Shown: positions 26,469 to 35,685 of the stretch, piece by piece
Layout: each line of letters opens with the position of its first letter
How positions within the stretch are numbered: position 1 is the first letter of the stretch
From: CBDDIP01 sp965279405
GTDB lineage: Bacteria > Actinomycetota > Acidimicrobiia > Acidimicrobiales > Ilumatobacteraceae
Reading direction: 5' to 3'
DNA: 64,000 nucleotides
Assembly (NCBI GenBank): GCA_965279405.1
Contig: OZ257157.1
Span: forward strand, 2,604,001 to 2,668,000
Notes under the pieces: generated by a model
What the model saw: the letters and a program-made list of their open reading frames with translations, nothing else
The model's database searches: none
Told to the model about the DNA's origin: nothing
Made by a program: the position numbers and the translations under genes

Positions 26469-27365
26469 TCAGACGATGGCGGCGGCCTTGGCCAGGTCGT
26501 GCGGACCGGCCGAGAGGTAGCCGAACTGGGCCCGGACCGTGGCGCCCCAGGGCTCGAGGATCGTGAACAGCTCGTCGATGTCGTCGCCCAGTGCAGCGAC
26601 GGCGCCGGCCATTTGCTCGTCGGTGCGCACCTCGATGGCTTCGCGTGCTTCACGGCCGGCCTCGGTGAAGCCGACGTCGTCGACGTAGCCGCGGCTGCGC
26701 AGCCGCTCCTGGGCGGCGTCGAACTGCTCGTCCGACCAGGCTCGCGTGCGGCTGTAGCTGCGCATCGGGAGGCCCCAGTAGAGCTCGCTGAGGAGGCCGA
26801 TCTCGGTGGCGTCGATGCCGGCGGCGATCCACGATCCGGTGTGCGAGTCGCCGCGGTACTCGCGCAGCATGTCGCCCATCCGCCAGACCGCGCCGAGGTC
26901 GCTGTCCGGGGTGGCCTGCGAGCGCAGCCCGGCGTACAGCGGGCGGCCCTCCGGACGCAGCGGCTCGACCGCGCGTGACAGGAGCTCGCGTGCGCGGCCG
27001 ACGCCGTCGGGCGCATCGCCGAGGATCCGCTCGAGCTGGCCGATGGCGCCGTCGTCGCGCGCCTGGCAGATCGTGGCCGCATCCGTCTTCGTCCAGCCGA
27101 GCTGCACGCTGGGGATGACCGCCTGCGGGTTGAACACGGCGAACGCCGCGGACACGACCTCGCCGGGCACCTGTCCCATCACCGAGCCACGGCTGGTGAA
27201 GTAGGCGGGCCCGTCCGGCAACGCCACGCCGTTGGCCTGCGCCGGGCTCGGGGCGAAGCCGAGGCCGACGTAGTTCTGATGGCACTCGGGGGAGAAGTAG
27301 ACCTGGCCGACGACGGGTTCGAGCACCGAGCCGAGCTTGCGAGACAGCGTGGAGAGCGGTTCCAT
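26469..27365 (-). CDS. SCO6745-like protein
   Basis: A 298-aa protein resembling the SCO6745 family of Streptomyces. Signatures are HQNYVGLGF near residue 30, the GPAYFTSRGSVMGQVPGEVVSAAFAVFNP stretch (residues about 53-82) and the C-terminal winged-helix-like region (LRSRGYVDDVGFTEAGREAREAIEVRTD). The last third resembles a MarR-like helix-turn-helix without a recognised dimer interface, and an N-terminal domain of unknown role is attached. The regulatory or enzymatic function is not known. Confidence 0.75.
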   Translation of the reverse strand: MEPLSTLSRKLGSVLEPVVGQVYFSPECHQNYVGLGFAPSPAQANGVALPDGPAYFTSRGSVMGQVPGEVVSAAFAVFNPQAVIPSVQLGWTKTDAATICQARDDGAIGQLERILGDAPDGVGRARELLSRAVEPLRPEGRPLYAGLRSQATPDSDLGAVWRMGDMLREYRGDSHTGSWIAAGIDATEIGLLSELYWGLPMRSYSRTRAWSDEQFDAAQERLRSRGYVDDVGFTEAGREAREAIEVRTDEQMAGAVAALGDDIDELFTILEPWGATVRAQFGYLSAGPHDLAKAAAIV

Positions 27366-27452
27366 GCGCGCACGTTAGGCACGGTTCCGGCTGCTATCGG
27401 GAGTCGAGGTGGCACGGTCGTGCGCGACGGCCCGACGTAGCCTCTCCACCCT

Positions 27453-27884
27453 GTGACCGCAACGATCGAGATCGCCGTCGAAGCAACCGAGGAGCTCGTG
27501 GACGCGATCGCCCACCTGCTGCCGCAGCTGTCGGCGTCGTCACCGCCTCCGGACGCGCACACGCTGGCGGCGATCCTCGCCGACGCCGACTGCACGCTGT
27601 TCGTCGCCCGAGTCGACGGCCGCGTCGTCGGCTCGCTGACGCTCGTCGTGTTCCGCACGCCGGGCGGGGTGAAGGCATGGATCGAAGACGTCGTCGTCGA
27701 TGGATCGGCGCGCGGTCACGGTGTCGGCGAGTCGCTGAACCTGGCCGCCATCGAGCGAGCGTTGGAGCTCGGCGCGAAGGCGGTCAACCTGACCAGTCGA
27801 CCGAGCCGCGAGGCAGCGAACCGGTTGTACCAACGCCTCGGGTTCAAGCGCCGCGACACGAACGTCTACCGCTACGACCCCTGA
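27453..27884 (+). CDS. GNAT family N-acetyltransferase
   Basis: A 143-aa acetyltransferase. The acetyl-CoA pocket is the VVVDGSARGHGVGESLNLAAI stretch (about residues 75-95, RGxGxG/A pattern), followed by the helix and AVNLTSRPSREAANRLYQRLGFKRRDTNVYRY, the usual end of the fold. The substrate is not known; similar actinobacterial proteins acetylate small amines or protein N-termini. It starts with GTG at 27453 and overlaps the convergent phosphatase-like gene by 13 bases. Confidence 0.85.
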   Translation: MTATIEIAVEATEELVDAIAHLLPQLSASSPPPDAHTLAAILADADCTLFVARVDGRVVGSLTLVVFRTPGGVKAWIEDVVVDGSARGHGVGESLNLAAIERALELGAKAVNLTSRPSREAANRLYQRLGFKRRDTNVYRYDP

Positions 27885-28336
27885 TCGCTTGTCGGCGTGG
27901 GGATCGAGGCGATGAACGCGTCCCACACGGGCAGGTCGCTGCCCGCCCAGATGGTGTCGCGCAGTGCGGTCGCTTCGTCTGCCGACCAGCCGAGGTAGCG
28001 CTGCGCGTACAACGAGTAGAAGGCGGTGACGCGGAAGTTCGCCGCGCAGTGCACGAGCACACGCATCCCCTCCAGGGCTCGCATCGTCTGCTCGAAGGTG
28101 TCGAAGTCGTCGAGCGACGGCGCTGCCCAGTCGACGGGGATGTGGTGGTACGCGATGCCGAGCGACTGCACGAGCTCGCCCTCGTCGGGCACCGATCGGT
28201 GATCGATCGGCGCGAGGTTGACGACCGCTTCGAAACCCTCGGCCGCTGCCTCGCGCAGCTGCGACGCAGTCGGATGCCCGCCCGTGCTCACGAGGTCGCT
28301 GACCCGGCGGTGGTTGTAGATCTCGTCGGTGCTCAT
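27872..28336 (-). CDS. Protein tyrosine phosphatase-like protein
   Basis: A 154-aa protein of the cysteine-phosphatase fold (DUF442/beta-lactamase-hydrolase-like group). It opens with a YNHRRVSDLVSTGGHPTASQLREAAAEGFEAVVNLAP stretch, typical of these dual-specificity-like enzymes, and carries LVHCAANFRVTAF near residue 105. The catalytic loop is shorter than the canonical HCx5R, since there are only four residues between cysteine and arginine, a form seen in related bacterial proteins. Its activity is therefore not certain. It belongs to a minus-strand run of three genes. Confidence 0.72.
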   Translation of the reverse strand: MSTDEIYNHRRVSDLVSTGGHPTASQLREAAAEGFEAVVNLAPIDHRSVPDEGELVQSLGIAYHHIPVDWAAPSLDDFDTFEQTMRALEGMRVLVHCAANFRVTAFYSLYAQRYLGWSADEATALRDTIWAGSDLPVWDAFIASIPTPTSDQGS

Positions 28337-28385
28337 GAGGAAGTCGCGGTCCCTCGTTCGTCGTCGAGCTCGAGAACGGTCGCGC

Positions 28386-29000
28386 TCACGGGAGGTCGCC
28401 GGCAGCGCGCAGGACGTCCTCGGCCGACTGGCGGACCTGCCAGTCGCGATCTTCGAGCGCGACGCGAAGCGCGGCGTCGACGGCGTCACCGTCGAACGGC
28501 GCCAGCGCGAGCACGGCGCGGCGGCGCACTGCCGGCTTGTCGGTGCACGCAGTGAGGATGGCCGGCAGGCCGCGCTCGTCGCCGATCGCGCCGAGCGATG
28601 CGACCGACGCTTCGCGCACGAGCGCGTCGCTCGCCGACGTGGCGAGATCGATCAACGTGGACAGCGTCGCGTCGTCGACCACCTCGTGCTCGCCGGCGGC
28701 CCATGCGGCGGCCTCCGCCACGGTGGAGACCGGGTCGCGCATCGCCGTGAGGAGCGAGATCGAGGGCCGCGTCCCGGCGATCATCGCGGCGCGCCGACGA
28801 ACGCGCGGATCGACGTCGGCGAGCGAGGCGGACAGCTGTGCATCGGTGAGCGACCCGAGCCGCTGCAACGCACCGAGCGCGAGCTCGCGGCTGACGGCGT
28901 CCTCGTCGGCCATCGCGGCGAGAGCCGTCGACGCGTCACCGGTGTGACCCGCCGCAGCGATGTCGCGCCAACGAGCGCGACTCGTGGCCGGCTCGGTCAT
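28386..29000 (-). CDS. HEAT-repeat protein
   Basis: A 204-aa protein made of about five HEAT/PBS-lyase-type repeats, for example AVSRELALGALQRLGSLT, DPRVRRRAAMIAGT, DALVREASVASLGAIGDERG and DWQVRQSAEDVLRAAG. Such solenoids bind partner proteins. Its ATG overlaps the stop of the small membrane-protein gene upstream (ATGA at 29000-28997), so the two are probably made together, and the phosphatase-like gene follows in the same direction after 49 bases. Confidence 0.75.
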   Translation of the reverse strand: MTEPATSRARWRDIAAAGHTGDASTALAAMADEDAVSRELALGALQRLGSLTDAQLSASLADVDPRVRRRAAMIAGTRPSISLLTAMRDPVSTVAEAAAWAAGEHEVVDDATLSTLIDLATSASDALVREASVASLGAIGDERGLPAILTACTDKPAVRRRAVLALAPFDGDAVDAALRVALEDRDWQVRQSAEDVLRAAGDLP

Positions 29001-29317
29001 CGCTTCAACATGTGCGACAGGGTGGTGACCATCCACGCCGCGCCGAAGGCGACGACGGTGGCGATGACGCCACCGATCACGAGCGCCATGGTGCTCGAGG
29101 CCACCACCGCCCAAGCTCGTCGCCACCACGGTGGCGAGTCGTACGGCGGTGCGTCCGCGTCCCGCACCGGCACGCCGAACGCCGTGCGTCCGGGTCGGCG
29201 GGCGCGTGCCGGATCAGCCGTTGCTCTGGCAGGCTTTCGCCACCCGGCGGCGATCAGTGCCAAGATCGCCAGGCCGGCAACCCAGGCAGCAGCGGAAGTG
29301 AGCTCGGTGGTCGACAC
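28997..29317 (-). CDS. Small two-helix membrane protein
   Basis: A 106-aa protein with a first membrane helix at about residues 6-21 (TSAAAWVAGLAILALIAAGW), an Arg/Pro-rich loop and a second helix at about residues 75-99 (VVASSTMALVIGGVIATVVAFGAAWMV). No family is recognised. I chose the GTG at 29317, whose frame runs into the four-base overlap with the HEAT-repeat gene; this overlap is the best evidence that the frame is real. The start overlaps the divergent PDZ-Lon gene by about ten bases. Confidence 0.6.
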   Translation of the reverse strand: MSTTELTSAAAWVAGLAILALIAAGWRKPARATADPARARRPGRTAFGVPVRDADAPPYDSPPWWRRAWAVVASSTMALVIGGVIATVVAFGAAWMVTTLSHMLKR

Positions 29318-30587
29318 GCAGCAACAGATGGTACCGGTGCCGCTCGCTGGCGTTCGGGCGCCCAGCAAGCGCCATCGTGTGTGGTCCGTGCCGCTCGCGG
29401 CCATCGGTGTCGGCACGATCGCGCTCGTGCTCGCGGCGTGGGCGATCCCGGCCAAGCTCCTCGTCGACAAGCGCGACTGCGTGAAGGTCGAAGAGGTCGA
29501 CGGTGCGAACGTCTGCACCGCACGCGGTCCATCGGAGGACGTCGAGTACGCGCAGGCCCCGGCTGATGCGCAGTCCGTGGAGTCGCGACTGTCGATCTCC
29601 GGGTTCGACACGTACGGCTCGACCGGGCAGATCTACTTCGTCACCGTGTCCACCACGCCGGTGCAACTCATCGACTGGTTCGTGGCCCGGCACAACCCGG
29701 CCACCCGCCTCGGCAGCCGCGAGGACTTCTACGGGTCGAAGACCGACGAGCAGAGCCGCACGGAAGGCTTCGCCCAGATGCGCGACGCCAAGCAGGTGGC
29801 CACCTTCGTCGCGCTCGAGCGCGCCGGCTTCCCGGTGAAACTGATCGACGGCCTGCCGACGATCGCCAGCCTGTGCCTCGACGGCAGCTTCGCCGACAAG
29901 GAGACGTGCACGGACAAGGCCCCCGCCGCCGACGTGCTCGAGCCCGGCGACGTGTTCACCAAGATCGACGACACGACGGTGACGACGCTCGACGAGCTCT
30001 CGGCGGCCGTGCAGACGCACGCCGTCGGCGACGTCGTGACGGTGGAGGTGTCGCGCAGCGGCAAGAAGCTCACCTTCCCCATCGAGCTGATCGAGGCGCA
30101 GGACGACGGCCCGACGAGGCCGATCCTCGGCTTCCTCCCGGCGGACACCCGCAACCTCGAGTGGTGCGACGACGACGGCTGCTCCACGGAGCTGCCCGCC
30201 GACTTGAAGATCGACTTCGACACGGAGGGCATCGGTGGTCCGTCGGCCGGCACCGCGTTCACGATCGCGCTCATCGACGAGCTGACGCCGGGGTCGCTGA
30301 TGGGCACGCAGACCGTCGCCATCACCGGGACCATCGACATCGACGGCAACGTCGGTGCGATCGGTGGCCTGCCGTCGAAGACGTCGGCGGTGAAGCAGAC
30401 CGGAGTGAAGTACTTCATCGTTCCCGAGGCGCAGGGCGAGCAGAACCTGGCCGAGGCGCGCAAGGTGGCGGGCAACGACGTGCAGCTGATCCCGGTGAAG
30501 ACGATCGACGACGTCATCGCCTTCCTCGCCACCCTCGGTGGGGACGAGCTGCCGACGCCGGACACCGTTCCGGCCACCGTTCCCTGA
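29307..30587 (+). CDS. PDZ-Lon (YlbL-like) membrane protease
   Basis: A 426-aa protein with one N-terminal membrane helix (about residues 25-48, WSVPLAAIGVGTIALVLAAWAIP), an extracytoplasmic region, a PDZ domain (about 205-275, LEPGDVFTKIDDTTVTTLDEL) and a C-terminal S16 Lon-type protease domain. The serine of the GGPSAG motif is near residue 313 and the catalytic lysine is the one in GGLPSK, near residue 358, the Lon Ser-Lys dyad. This matches the YlbL family, which in Bacillus relieves a cell-division checkpoint by degrading a membrane inhibitor. GTG 29307 has a GGAAG site; ATG 29328 is an alternative. Confidence 0.88.
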   Translation: MVDTQQQMVPVPLAGVRAPSKRHRVWSVPLAAIGVGTIALVLAAWAIPAKLLVDKRDCVKVEEVDGANVCTARGPSEDVEYAQAPADAQSVESRLSISGFDTYGSTGQIYFVTVSTTPVQLIDWFVARHNPATRLGSREDFYGSKTDEQSRTEGFAQMRDAKQVATFVALERAGFPVKLIDGLPTIASLCLDGSFADKETCTDKAPAADVLEPGDVFTKIDDTTVTTLDELSAAVQTHAVGDVVTVEVSRSGKKLTFPIELIEAQDDGPTRPILGFLPADTRNLEWCDDDGCSTELPADLKIDFDTEGIGGPSAGTAFTIALIDELTPGSLMGTQTVAITGTIDIDGNVGAIGGLPSKTSAVKQTGVKYFIVPEAQGEQNLAEARKVAGNDVQLIPVKTIDDVIAFLATLGGDELPTPDTVPATVP

Positions 30588-30656
30588 CGCCGTCCTGGAC
30601 TCGCACGGTGACCATGCCGCAACCGGGCGCGGTGCCAGACCTACGCTGTTCGCCCA

Positions 30657-32567
30657 ATGGCACTTTCGTTCTCCCGTCCCGACCCGTCGTCACCCAGTGC
30701 GGTGGCCTCGGCGACGTTCTCGCAGTCGCGTCGCGGGTTCGACCAGGCCGAGGTGCGCGATCTGCTGCGCATGGTCGCGGCCGAGCTCGCCAGGCTGCAA
30801 GAGCGTGAGAAGTTCCTCGAGCGCGAGCTCCGAGGCGCCCAACGCGGCACCACCAACGCTGCGGTCGCCCTCGACGACGAGGTGGTCACCCGCCTCCTCG
30901 GCGAGGAGGCGACTCGCATCCTGACCACCGCTCGCGAGGCCGGATCGCAGATCCGGATCCGCTCCGAGGAAGGTGCCGCGCGACTGCTGCGCGAAGCCAC
31001 CGACGAGGCCCAGCGCTTGCGCGAGGAGGCCGAAGTCGAAGCGGCGCGCCGTCGCCAGGACGCCAACTCGGATGCCGAGAGCGAACTGCAGATGGCCAAG
31101 CAGCAGGGCCGCGACATGGTCAACGAGGCGCGTGCGTATCGCGAACGTGTGCTCAGCGAGCTCGCTCGTCGGCGCGAGCTGGCGCGCCAGCAGATCGAGC
31201 AGCTGATCCACGGCCGCGACCGCCTGCTCCAGGCGTTCGAACGTGCCCGCATCGCCGCCGTCGACGTGATGGCCGAGATGACACCGCTCGGCGAGCCGAC
31301 CGAGTACGTCAACCTGTCGCCGACCACCGGCCCGGTGCCGATCATGGTCCCGGCCGCCGAGCTCGATCAGGTCGAAGCCGAGCCGGCCCCCGAGCCGACC
31401 GATGCCGACGTGGCGGAGATCGAAGCCGAAGTGGCGGAGATCGAAGTGGCGGAGATCGAGGTCGTCGAGATCGACGACGCCGCCTCGGCCGAAGCAGCAC
31501 CGGAGGCCGCAGACGACACCGTCGTGCTGATGCGCGAGCACCACGACCCGGCCGACGTCGAGCAGGAGACCGACGAGGACGACGATCGCCCGTCCGCTCC
31601 GGTGGTGTCGTTGTTCGCCGGTGAGATCGACCGCCACGAGGGTGGTGGGATGGCGCACCCGAGCACCGAGCCGCTGCTGGACGATGCGCCGAAGCCCACC
31701 GTCGACAGCCTGTTCGCCAAGCTGCGCGCGGCGCGTGCCGACGTGGTCGTCGAGCGAGCATCGGTGACCGATGCTGCCGAGCCCGTCGACGACGAGGCGA
31801 TCGACGCCACCGTTGCCCTGACGATGCCGACCGACGAGCTGCAGGTGTTCAAACCGTCGCCGGTCGCCCCGCACGTCGTCACGGAAGTGGACGACACGCC
31901 GTTCGCCCATCGCGATGCGGCGCTGACGCCGATCATCGTCGCCACCGCTCGCAAGCTGAAGCGGGTGCTGGCCGACGAGCAGAACGAACTGCTGCACACG
32001 CTTCGCCGCAAGGACGGCGTGCGCACGCTCGACGTCCTGCTGCCGTGGGCCGGGGATCACACCCAGCGCTACGCCGAGGCGATCGAGGGCGATCTGGAGA
32101 AGGCCGGCCTGGCCGGCGCCGCCAGCACGCACCCCGACGGCGGCGACAAGGCCCACCGCGCCGATCTCAACCGGTCGAAGGCGCTCGTGCCGGCCGTCGA
32201 CATGCTGCGCGAGTCGATCCTGGCGCCGATGCGCGACCGCCTGGAGCGCGCCGTCACCGAGGCCGGCGGCGACAACGGCGAGCTGACCACCATGGTGCGC
32301 GCCATCTACCGCGAGTGGAAGACGCAACGCATCGACGAGCACCTCGACGACATCGTGCGCATGGCCTACGGCCGCGGTGCGCTGGCTGCCTTGACGCCGG
32401 GGACACCGATCAGCTGGATCGTCGATCCGAACGGCCCGGCGTGCGCGGACGCGGAGGACAACTCGCTCGGTGGTGTCGTCAAGGCGGGTCAGCCGTTCCC
32501 GACCGACCACGTCTGCGCTCCGGCCCATGCCGGCTGCCGCTGCATGCTCATCGTGGTGCCCCGGTAA
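30657..32567 (+). CDS. DivIVA-domain protein with phage-gpF-like C-terminal tail
   Basis: A 636-aa cytoplasmic protein. Residues about 15-50 form a DivIVA/SepIVA-type N-terminal unit (FSQSRRGFDQAEVRDLLRMVAAELARLQERE), followed by a long coiled coil to about residue 200 (Arg/Glu/Ala-rich). A low-complexity acidic stretch (repeated VAEIE) runs to about 290. A conserved helical domain (about 420-600) is followed by a short C-terminal block, WIVDPNGPACADAEDN...FPTDHVC...HAGCRCML, whose Cys/His spacing resembles the zinc-binding end of phage Mu gpF/SPP1 gp7 head-morphogenesis proteins. DivIVA proteins scaffold polar growth or division. It is followed closely by the UPF0182 gene. Confidence 0.8.
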   Translation: MALSFSRPDPSSPSAVASATFSQSRRGFDQAEVRDLLRMVAAELARLQEREKFLERELRGAQRGTTNAAVALDDEVVTRLLGEEATRILTTAREAGSQIRIRSEEGAARLLREATDEAQRLREEAEVEAARRRQDANSDAESELQMAKQQGRDMVNEARAYRERVLSELARRRELARQQIEQLIHGRDRLLQAFERARIAAVDVMAEMTPLGEPTEYVNLSPTTGPVPIMVPAAELDQVEAEPAPEPTDADVAEIEAEVAEIEVAEIEVVEIDDAASAEAAPEAADDTVVLMREHHDPADVEQETDEDDDRPSAPVVSLFAGEIDRHEGGGMAHPSTEPLLDDAPKPTVDSLFAKLRAARADVVVERASVTDAAEPVDDEAIDATVALTMPTDELQVFKPSPVAPHVVTEVDDTPFAHRDAALTPIIVATARKLKRVLADEQNELLHTLRRKDGVRTLDVLLPWAGDHTQRYAEAIEGDLEKAGLAGAASTHPDGGDKAHRADLNRSKALVPAVDMLRESILAPMRDRLERAVTEAGGDNGELTTMVRAIYREWKTQRIDEHLDDIVRMAYGRGALAALTPGTPISWIVDPNGPACADAEDNSLGGVVKAGQPFPTDHVCAPAHAGCRCMLIVVPR

Positions 32568-32577
32568 CCTCGGCCGC

Positions 32578-35571
32578 GTGCGCAACCCTTCCGACGTGCC
32601 CGCCGGCGAGCCGAAGGCACCTCGCACACCAGGACGACGGATGGGCGACCGCGGTCGCGTCATCCTCATCATCAGCGCGGTGGTGCTGGTCGGGCTGATC
32701 CTGCTGACGCGGGTGTTCTCCAGCTTCTACGTCGACTACCTCTGGCACCAGTCTGTCGGCCGCACCGACGTGTTCTGGGGCGTGTGGTGGGCCAAGTTGA
32801 CGATGTTCCTGCTCTTCGGCGGCGTGTTCGTCGCCGTGGCCATCCTCAACCTCGTCATCGCCGACCGCCTGGCACCGAGCTCGTTCTCGGCCAACACCCA
32901 TCCTGCGGTCGAGCGCTTCCACGAGTTCTTCGGTCACCGCATGCGTCTGCTGCGCATCGGCGTCGCCGTCGTGATCGGTCTGCTGTTCGCGCTGCCGGCG
33001 ATGGGGCACTGGCAGGACTGGTTGATGTTCCGCAACAGCAAGTCGTTCGGGATCAACGACCCGGAGTTCGGCAACGACATCGGCTTCTACCTGTTCCGCC
33101 TGCCGTTCATCAGCTTCCTGCTCGACTGGCTGTTCGCCGCCGTCGTGTTCATCACCGCGCTGGTCATCGGCACGCACGTGCTGAACGGCGGGATCATCCT
33201 CCAGCCGCCGCGTCCGAAGGTTCGCAAGGCCACCAAGGCGCACATCGCCGTCCTGCTCGCGTTCCTCGCCGTGCTGAAGGCGGGCGACTACGTCGTCAAG
33301 CGCTACGAGCTGACCTACGAGGCATCGGGCGTGGTGCGCGGGCCCGGGTACGCCAGCGTCAACGCCGAGCTGCCGGCCATCGTCCTGCTCGCGTTGATCG
33401 CCGTGCTCGTGGCCGGGCTGTTCCTGTGGACGTTGAAGAGCGGGTCGTGGCGACTGCCGATCATCGCCTCGGCGCTGTGGGCCCTGATCGCATTGGTCGG
33501 TGGCGTGATCTACCCGGCGGCCGTGCAGGCCTTCTCGGTGAACCCGAACAAGAAGGATCGCGAGGCCGAGTACGTGGCCCGCAACATCGATGCCACGCGC
33601 AACGCCCTCGGGATCAACAACGTGGAGGTCCAGAAGATCGACATCGGCACGGACTCGCTCAGCGAGTCGGCGTTGTCCAACGACGTCGCCCCGCTGCGCG
33701 ACGTTCGCCTGTTCCGGCCGGACAGCACGATGAAGGAGCGCTTCCGCACCGACAAGGGACAGACCACCGGGTTGACGATCAACGACCTCGACGTGGATCG
33801 CTACTCCGTCGATGGCACCGTTCGCCAGGAGCTGATCGCCGCTCGCGAGCTCGACCTCGGCGGCGTCGCCAACAAGTCGTGGCAGGGCACGCACCTGCTG
33901 TCCACACACGGCTGCGGGCTCGTCAGCGCGCCCGCCGGCGTGGCCACCACGTCGGGCCGCCCGGTGTACATCGAGAAGGACCTCGATCGGCCGGAGCTGT
34001 ACTTCAGCGAGAAGCTCAACGGCTACGCAGTCGTCAACACGACGGTGAAGGAAGGGCCGGACTGCGACACCAGCAGCGACGGCGGGCACTACAACGGCGC
34101 CGGCGGTGTGCAGCTCGACTCGACGATCAAGCGTCTGGCGTTTGCGCTGGACTACCTCGACTACAACCTGTTCGCCTCGAGCGCGATCAGCGACGACTCG
34201 CGACTGATCTCCGTGCGCAGCGTCAGCGATCGCGTGCGTGAGATCGCTCCGTTCCTGTCGATTGATGGCGACCCGTACCCGGTGGCGCTCGACGGCCGCG
34301 TGCTGTGGGTGGTCGACGGGTACACCACCTCGGATCGCTACCCGTACGGCGAGAACGGCGACCGCAACCAGCTGTCGGACAACACCGGCTTGAACAAGCC
34401 GTTCAACTACGTGCGCAACAGCGTCAAGGCAGTGGTCGACGGCTACGACGGCACCGTGCGGATGTACGTCGTCGACGACAACGATCCGGTCATCAAGGTC
34501 TGGCGGTCTGCGTTCCCCAACCTGTTCCTGCCGAAGGCCGACATGCCCGACGGGTTGCTGCAGCACCTGCGCTACCCGGAGGACATCTTCCGCGTGCAGA
34601 CCGCGGCGTACGCCAAGTACCGGTTGGCTGCCGACGCGTTCTTCAGCCGCGACGGGCTGTGGTCCGTCGCCCAGGCCGCGCAGACGTTGCCCTCCACGGA
34701 CACCGCGGTGTCGAACGGCACCGACACCGAGACCGCGAACACCGAGGCGCAGCAAGCTCCGACCGACTTCGCTGCCGACTCGAGCTCGGCGCGCTTCGAG
34801 CCGTACTACTCGATCTTCCATCCGCCGAACAACGGGCCCGTGCAGTTCGCCATGTTCCGTCCGTTCGTGCTGTTCGCCTCCGACGACGGTCGCAAGGAGA
34901 TGCAGGCGTACATGACCGCCAGCAGCGACCCGGACTCGTACGGGCAGCTGACGGTCTACGACATCAACAACGCGATCAAACCCGACGGCCCGGCGACGAT
35001 CACGTCGACGATGAACAGTGACACCGACCTCTCCGAGGCGATCACGTTGCTGTCGCGCGGCGGCAGTCAGGTGGAGTACGGCGATCTGCAGATGTTCTCG
35101 ATCGGTGGATCGGTGCTGTGGGTGCGTCCGCTGTACGTGGTGTCGGTGCAGACGAACCAGCCGACGCTGCGCTACGTCGTCGTCTACTACAACACCAAGG
35201 TCAGCTTCGGCACGTCGTTGCGCCTGGCGCTCGCGCCGCTGTTCCCCGGCTTCGACACCGATCTCGGTGACGTACAGGGTGGCGACGGCGGCAACGGCAG
35301 CGGCGAACCGGTCGACCCGGGCGGCAACACCGACAAGACGCCGGCACAGCTGCTGCAGGAAGCGCAGCAGCTCTTCGACGATGCCGAGGCGGTGTTGAAG
35401 AAGGACGGTGCTGCCGGGCTCGGCGAGTACCAGGCCAAGGTCGCCGAGGCACAAGCCCTCGTCCAGCAGGCGCTCGACATCCTCGACGCCGCACAGCAGC
35501 CCGACACCGGCACGACCGACCCGGGCACCGACGACACCACGCCCGATTCGACGCCGGCCACCACGCCCTAG
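32578..35571 (+). CDS. UPF0182 family membrane protein
   Basis: A 997-aa protein of the UPF0182 family, widespread in Actinobacteria and cyanobacteria, function unknown. The N-terminal third has about seven membrane helices (from VILIISAVVLVGLILLTRVF to LPIIASALWALIALVGGVIYP). It is followed by a large extracytoplasmic region with family motifs YVARNIDATRNALGI, ATRPVYIEKDL-like, IDYNLFAS-like and a long beta domain. The last 70 residues are a Glu/Ala-rich helix then a Thr/Asp/Pro tail. GTG 32578 gives the standard family start; ATG 32641 would lose 21 residues. Confidence 0.93.
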   Translation: MRNPSDVPAGEPKAPRTPGRRMGDRGRVILIISAVVLVGLILLTRVFSSFYVDYLWHQSVGRTDVFWGVWWAKLTMFLLFGGVFVAVAILNLVIADRLAPSSFSANTHPAVERFHEFFGHRMRLLRIGVAVVIGLLFALPAMGHWQDWLMFRNSKSFGINDPEFGNDIGFYLFRLPFISFLLDWLFAAVVFITALVIGTHVLNGGIILQPPRPKVRKATKAHIAVLLAFLAVLKAGDYVVKRYELTYEASGVVRGPGYASVNAELPAIVLLALIAVLVAGLFLWTLKSGSWRLPIIASALWALIALVGGVIYPAAVQAFSVNPNKKDREAEYVARNIDATRNALGINNVEVQKIDIGTDSLSESALSNDVAPLRDVRLFRPDSTMKERFRTDKGQTTGLTINDLDVDRYSVDGTVRQELIAARELDLGGVANKSWQGTHLLSTHGCGLVSAPAGVATTSGRPVYIEKDLDRPELYFSEKLNGYAVVNTTVKEGPDCDTSSDGGHYNGAGGVQLDSTIKRLAFALDYLDYNLFASSAISDDSRLISVRSVSDRVREIAPFLSIDGDPYPVALDGRVLWVVDGYTTSDRYPYGENGDRNQLSDNTGLNKPFNYVRNSVKAVVDGYDGTVRMYVVDDNDPVIKVWRSAFPNLFLPKADMPDGLLQHLRYPEDIFRVQTAAYAKYRLAADAFFSRDGLWSVAQAAQTLPSTDTAVSNGTDTETANTEAQQAPTDFAADSSSARFEPYYSIFHPPNNGPVQFAMFRPFVLFASDDGRKEMQAYMTASSDPDSYGQLTVYDINNAIKPDGPATITSTMNSDTDLSEAITLLSRGGSQVEYGDLQMFSIGGSVLWVRPLYVVSVQTNQPTLRYVVVYYNTKVSFGTSLRLALAPLFPGFDTDLGDVQGGDGGNGSGEPVDPGGNTDKTPAQLLQEAQQLFDDAEAVLKKDGAAGLGEYQAKVAEAQALVQQALDILDAAQQPDTGTTDPGTDDTTPDSTPATTP

Positions 35572-35685
35572 CGCAGCCACCCTCGAGCGCGAATCGGCGA
35601 AGTCTCTGGACCAGCGCCTGCCTCGCAGCCGTCTCGGGACAACCGCAGACGGTCGACGTCGGTCGCTGTCCCGAGACTGGTTGGA

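Noticed and set aside
30690..32672. A 660-aa minus-strand frame opposite the DivIVA gene
   Set aside because: Same reason: high-GC shadow of a supported coding region.
32548..35580. A 1010-aa minus-strand frame opposite UPF0182
   Set aside because: It is an antisense shadow with biased composition; the plus strand is a clear family match.
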